NCBI RefSeq assembly: GCF_004340205.1
Contig: NZ_SLWB01000002.1
Location: 240,793-304,792 of the forward strand
Source of the DNA: Acetobacteroides hydrogenigenes
GTDB lineage: Bacteria; Bacteroidota; Bacteroidia; Bacteroidales; ZOR0009
Reading direction: 5' to 3'
DNA: 64,000 bases
How positions within the stretch are numbered: the first letter of the stretch is position 1; every line of letters begins with the position of its first letter. The translations under genes were made by a program, and so were the position numbers. Positions 60,896 through 64,000 of this stretch are shown here, one piece after another. The notes under the pieces are model-generated. The model was not told where the DNA came from and did not search any database. It saw only the letters and a program-made list of their open reading frames with translations.

Positions 60896-62059
60896 ATGAC
60901 CGACTACAACAACATACTATCCCAGCTCGAGCAATCGGGTAACCTGCGCCAGCTGCGCAACACGCGTAGCGAGGGCAAGTACATCTACCACGAAGGGAAG
61001 CGCTACCTGAACCTCTCGTCGAACGACTACCTTGGCGTGGCGTGCGATGGTGAGCTACAGCGCGAGTTCTTAGCAGCTCTTGCTGATGCCACAGAATTCC
61101 TCTTTGGCTCTACCTCGTCGCGACTGCTTACGGGCAACGCCCCATCGTACACCGAGCTGGAGCAGAAGCTGGCAAACCTCTTCGGACGCGAGGCGGCGCT
61201 GGTGTTCAACAGCGGCTACCATGCCAACATCGGTGTGCTGCCAGCGCTAACCGCTAAGGGCGATCTGATACTTGCCGATAAGCTGGTTCACGCCAGCATT
61301 ATCGACGGCTTGCGCCTCTGCGAGGCCAAGTGGGAGCGCTACCGCCACAACGACCTGGAGCATCTCGAACGGCTCATCATCAAGAATAGAGACGACTACA
61401 ACCGCATAATCATCGTAACCGAGTCGGTTTTCAGCATGGATGGCGATATAGCCGATCTGTCAGCCCTGTGCGACCTTAAGGAGAAGTACGGCGCAACGCT
61501 GTACGTCGACGAGGCGCATTCCTTTGGTGCTGTTGGGCAACATGGCCTTGGACTATGCGAGGAAACCAACACCACCCAGCGCATCGACCTTATCGTGGGA
61601 ACCTTTGGGAAAGCTATAGCATCGCAGGGGGCATACCTAATTGCCAACCGCGAGGTGGTGAGCTACCTCATCAACACCATGCGTCCGTTGATCTTTACCA
61701 CAGCGCTACCACCCGTAAACCTGCATTGGACCAGCTTTGTTATAGATGCGCTCGCTGAAATGGAAAATGATAGAGTTAAGCTGGTTGCTTTGGGTAACCT
61801 GCTACGCTCGGAGCTCGAAAGGGTGGGCGTGGAGACCCGCGGCTGCTCGCACATCGTGCCCGTTGTGGCTGGCGAGAATCAGGAGGCGATACGTTTGGCG
61901 GAGCTGATGCAGCAGAACGGCTTCTGGGCGCTGCCCATCCGCTACCCCACCGTACCCAAGGGCGAGGCGCGAATCCGCATATCGCTCAATCCGCAGATAA
62001 CCGAAGATGAAGTGGCCGAAATCGTAAAAGTAGCTGAGCAATGGAAGCAAAATGGGTAG
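60896..62059 (+). CDS. bioF: 8-amino-7-oxononanoate synthase
   Basis: 387 residues. Alpha-oxoamine synthase: joins pimeloyl-ACP and alanine with loss of CO2. LSSNDYLGVACD, STSSRLLTGNAPSYTELE, YVDEAHSFGAVGQHG and the PLP-lysine segment GTFGKAIASQGAY are all present. It overlaps bioG by 19 bp, so the two are translationally linked. The preceding 200 bp carry repeats only. Confidence 0.96.
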   Translation: MTDYNNILSQLEQSGNLRQLRNTRSEGKYIYHEGKRYLNLSSNDYLGVACDGELQREFLAALADATEFLFGSTSSRLLTGNAPSYTELEQKLANLFGREAALVFNSGYHANIGVLPALTAKGDLILADKLVHASIIDGLRLCEAKWERYRHNDLEHLERLIIKNRDDYNRIIIVTESVFSMDGDIADLSALCDLKEKYGATLYVDEAHSFGAVGQHGLGLCEETNTTQRIDLIVGTFGKAIASQGAYLIANREVVSYLINTMRPLIFTTALPPVNLHWTSFVIDALAEMENDRVKLVALGNLLRSELERVGVETRGCSHIVPVVAGENQEAIRLAELMQQNGFWALPIRYPTVPKGEARIRISLNPQITEDEVAEIVKVAEQWKQNG

Positions 62060-62694
62060 TCAAGAATAATAGACGATCGCTTATCCTCTTCTTCTGTGGA
62101 TGGGGTTTCGACGAGCGCTGCATAAAGCATATCAGCAACCAGTCGCACGACGTTGTGGCTATTTACGACTACCGATCGCTCGATTTTGATGCATCCGTTA
62201 CCAATGGATATGATGAAGTTGTGTTGGTTGCCTGGTCGTTTGGCGTTTGGGCTGCGGGTTGGCTGATGGAGCAGGGTTTGCTAAAGGCCAACAGCGCCTA
62301 TGCCATCAACGGAACGCTGAACCCGGTAAGCGACTCGGAAGGGATTCCACCTGCCATTTTTGAGGGAACGGTAGGCAACCTTACCGAAGCCACCATGAAG
62401 AAGTTCATGATGCGCATCTGCGGTGGCGCCCGAGGCTACGCCGAGCTGTCGGAGCTAATGCCCCAGCGCTGCTTCGAGGAGCAAAAGGAGGAGCTAATCC
62501 TGCTGGGCGAATACTTCCAAAAGAGGCCATTTTCAAATCAAGATATTTGGTCGTTGGCCCTTATCTCCGCCGATGATTTGATCTTCCCATTTCAAAACAT
62601 GAAAAACCATTGGGGGGATAAGGCCACTACCATTGCAGGTGCTCACCTCTGCTTCGGGAAGGTGGAGTCGTGGGAGGAGATAATTAGTGAGTAG
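62041..62694 (+). CDS. bioG: Pimeloyl-[ACP] methyl ester esterase BioG
   Basis: 217 residues, DUF452/BioG family, alpha/beta hydrolase. FFCGWGFDERC (about 17-27) is the family's N-terminal hallmark. The nucleophile is Ser in VAWSFGVW; Asp is likely in ISADDLIFP and His in AGAHLCF. It removes the methyl ester that BioC adds, freeing pimeloyl-ACP for BioF. It replaces BioH in many Bacteroidota. A heptanucleotide tract covers its stop. Confidence 0.93.
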   Translation: MEAKWVVKNNRRSLILFFCGWGFDERCIKHISNQSHDVVAIYDYRSLDFDASVTNGYDEVVLVAWSFGVWAAGWLMEQGLLKANSAYAINGTLNPVSDSEGIPPAIFEGTVGNLTEATMKKFMMRICGGARGYAELSELMPQRCFEEQKEELILLGEYFQKRPFSNQDIWSLALISADDLIFPFQNMKNHWGDKATTIAGAHLCFGKVESWEEIISE

Positions 62695-62705
62695 TGAAGA
62701 ATAGA
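62685..62705. repeat. Heptanucleotide tract at the bioG stop codon
   Basis: TAGTGAG, TAGTGAA, GAATAGA. The bioG TAG (62692-62694) opens the second unit. The same family of 7-mers follows recO at 11113. Confidence 0.7.
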
Positions 62706-62796
62706 GAAACGCATAATCAAGGCGCTGTTATCCCCTATCAAGGAGGAGATAACGCCGAAGCGTCTAGCGGCAGGTGTGCCTAGGGGTGGCGTTGGT

Positions 62797-62987
62797 GCTT
62801 GCATCTGCAGATTCAAGACCTCCAAATGCATTTTTGATGCTTGCATCTGCAGATGCAAGGGCAAAAAAATCGTTTTTGGTGCCTGAATCTGCAGATTCAA
62901 GGGCAAAAAATTGATTTTCGGTGCTTGAATCTGCAGATGCAAGGGGTAAAAAAAGATTTTTAGGGGTTGAATCTACAGATTCAAGCC
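62797..62987. repeat. Tandem array 4: five palindromes at exactly 42-bp spacing
   Basis: Units start at 62797, 62839, 62881, 62923 and 62965. Each opens with a palindrome CTTGMATCTGCAGATKCAAG (20 bp, in which A/C on the left and T/G on the right mostly change together). The remainder holds an A-tract then a T-tract (such as AAAAAAATCGTTTTT) whose centre is 21 bp from the first dyad. Two dyads per 42 bp means one every two turns, with phased A-tracts. It lies between bioG and bioC. The flank 62727-62790 is a decayed CCCCTCC-like stretch. Confidence 0.95.
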
Positions 62988-63024
62988 TCTAGGCGGAACC
63001 GCTAACCGGTATAATGAAGAAATA

Positions 63025-63795
63025 ATGAATAAAGAAGCAGTAAAGCAAGGTTTTTCGGGGTGCTACGGCACCTATGCTACCGAGGCGGTGGTGCAGCAGT
63101 CTATTGCCCAACGCTTAGCCGCGCTACTCGATGCCCATATAGATAGAATCCCCAACCAAGCCGTTGAGGTGGGCTGCGGGTCGGGATTTCTTACCCAGAA
63201 GGTGCTGGAGCGTTTCCCAAATGCTGCTTGGCTGCTTAACGATATTGCCCCATCGTCAAAAGGCTATGTAGCCGATGTGGCACAACAATGCAATGCCGTA
63301 GATGCTACCTTCGAGTTGGGCGATGCTGAGGCTATGGAGCTGCCAAACGGTATCGACCTCTTTGTCTCCTCCTCGGCGGTACAGTGGTTTGCCGATCTCG
63401 AGGGCTTCTTGAAGAGGCTTTCGGAGTCAATGAACGATGGAGGCGCCATTGCCATAAGCACTTTTGGTCCGCAAAACCTTGAGGAAGTTCGTACGCTTAC
63501 CGGAAGCGGGTTGTCGTATCTTTCGTTTAAGGAGTTTATGTATGCAGTTAACCGCCATTTCGATATCGTAGAGTGTACCGAAGAGCTATCCGCCATTTAC
63601 TTCGACGAGCCGGTTGAGGTGCTGCGCCACATCAAGCAAACGGGCGTAAACGGAGCCTTTCGCCAGTGCTGGACCAAGGGCAAGCTGGCGCGATTTGCTG
63701 AGGCGTACAAGATGTTTCGCACCCTTAAGGGCTACTCGCTAACCTACCATCCGATGTATGTGGTGGCACGAAAGAAGAAGTTAAGCAGGAGTTAA
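63025..63795 (+). CDS. bioC: Malonyl-[ACP] O-methyltransferase BioC
   Basis: 256 residues, class I SAM methyltransferase. Motif I is AVEVGCGSGFLT (about 48-59). ELGDAEAMELP (motif II region), VSSSAVQWFADLEGFLKRL and AISTFGPQNLEEVRTL are strongly BioC-like. It methylates malonyl-ACP to start the pimeloyl chain through fatty acid synthesis. It is separated from bioG by 330 bp including array 4. The last codons are read from an 11-bp repeat. Confidence 0.94.
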   Translation: MNKEAVKQGFSGCYGTYATEAVVQQSIAQRLAALLDAHIDRIPNQAVEVGCGSGFLTQKVLERFPNAAWLLNDIAPSSKGYVADVAQQCNAVDATFELGDAEAMELPNGIDLFVSSSAVQWFADLEGFLKRLSESMNDGGAIAISTFGPQNLEEVRTLTGSGLSYLSFKEFMYAVNRHFDIVECTEELSAIYFDEPVEVLRHIKQTGVNGAFRQCWTKGKLARFAEAYKMFRTLKGYSLTYHPMYVVARKKKLSRS

Positions 63796-63822
63796 TCGGA
63801 AGTTATACTGAAGTTAAACGGA
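63779..63822. repeat. Four tandem 11-bp units over the bioC stop
   Basis: AGTTAAGCAGG, AGTTAATCGGA, AGTTATACTGA, AGTTAAACGGA. The bioC stop TAA (63793-63795) is within the second. Period is one helical turn. The remaining 178 bases to the window end show no assignable gene; bioD would be expected further on. Confidence 0.82.
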
Positions 63823-64000
63823 ATGAAGAAGTCAGAGAAGTTTAAGAATAGAGGTAAGATGAAGTTTAGGATAGGACCTACTTTTTAAAATAAAAGAATC
63901 TGTGTCCTCGTATGTTTGCATGCCCAAAAAAGAGAGGACCAATTGTACTCTGAGAGTTGTATTTTCGGAAGACGATTGGAGAAGGATAGAGAGCAACTGT

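Noticed and set aside
62643..62942. ORF on the minus strand through array 4 with LHLQMQAPK-type repeats
   Set aside because: Same reason; it also runs into bioG on the other strand.

Overview
The window is chromosomal DNA from a member of the Bacteroidota, most likely Bacteroidales-like. Supporting evidence is a type IX secretion C-terminal domain on a subtilase, several promoter -7 boxes of the form TAnnTTTG, almost no Shine-Dalgarno sequences, a DUF5916 protein, a PepSY-like lipoprotein, and a biotin cluster that uses BioG. Most genes are mid-GC; a few AT-rich islands (about 15.8-16.2, 33.2-33.8 and 49-51.6 kb) look acquired. I cannot name a genus from the sequence.

Layout. 0-4.4 kb: the end of one polyprenyl synthetase, a second complete one, a lone cytosine-5 DNA methyltransferase, an Lrp/AsnC regulator and tRNA-Arg(CCT). 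4.5-12.5 kb (minus strand): the conserved block rdgB-recO-pyrH-frr and typA-DUF177-rpmF-plsX-fabH. Between the two runs, on the other strand, lies a cobalamin riboswitch with a promoter and terminator but no gene. 12.7-19 kb: a double UspA protein, a secreted esterase, two small unknowns and an S9 peptidase. 19-26 kb: two paralogous dCache-HAMP-GAF-PAS receptors with no recognisable output domain, and a DnaQ exonuclease/GIY-YIG fusion. 26-33 kb: PadR/HAAS pair and an operon with a LolA-like protein, two FtsX/LolE-type permeases, a LolD-type ATPase and an outer-membrane barrel. 33-38 kb: SMI1/KNR4 protein, tyrS, cvpA, a membrane protein and tag. 38-44.5 kb: an apparent surface-glycan operon (CheY-like receiver, YaiO-type TPR/barrel, LtaS-like phosphotransferase/sulfatase, membrane HEAT protein, processive GT2). 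44.7-57.5 kb: LytS/LytTR two-component pair, a small unknown, a subtilase interrupted by one TGA, two lipoproteins with a shared leader, a UMF1-type MFS transporter, DUF5916 and PepSY-like proteins. 57.7-63.8 kb: biotin genes bioB-bioA-bioF-bioG-bioC behind a long leader with its own small ORF and terminator.

The most unusual aspect is the intergenic DNA. Four arrays of tandem dyad-symmetric units sit between genes: 22 bp x 11 at 600-841, 42 bp x 11 at 14779-15240, 42/43 bp x about 7-8 at 35407-35735 and 42 bp x 5 at 62797-62987. Their sequences are unrelated, but the architecture is the same: contiguous units, hyphenated palindromes, and a period close to two or four turns of B-DNA. A second class consists of heptanucleotide tracts, again with a fixed period but a different sequence at each locus, lying on or near stop codons (recO, an ABC permease, the 36538 membrane gene, tag, bioA, bioG, and before bioA). 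A third class is a roughly 110-140 bp palindromic CCCCTCC...GGAGGGG element that punctuates the ABC and biotin operons. I consider the fixed-period, variable-sequence arrays the best candidate here for something undescribed.
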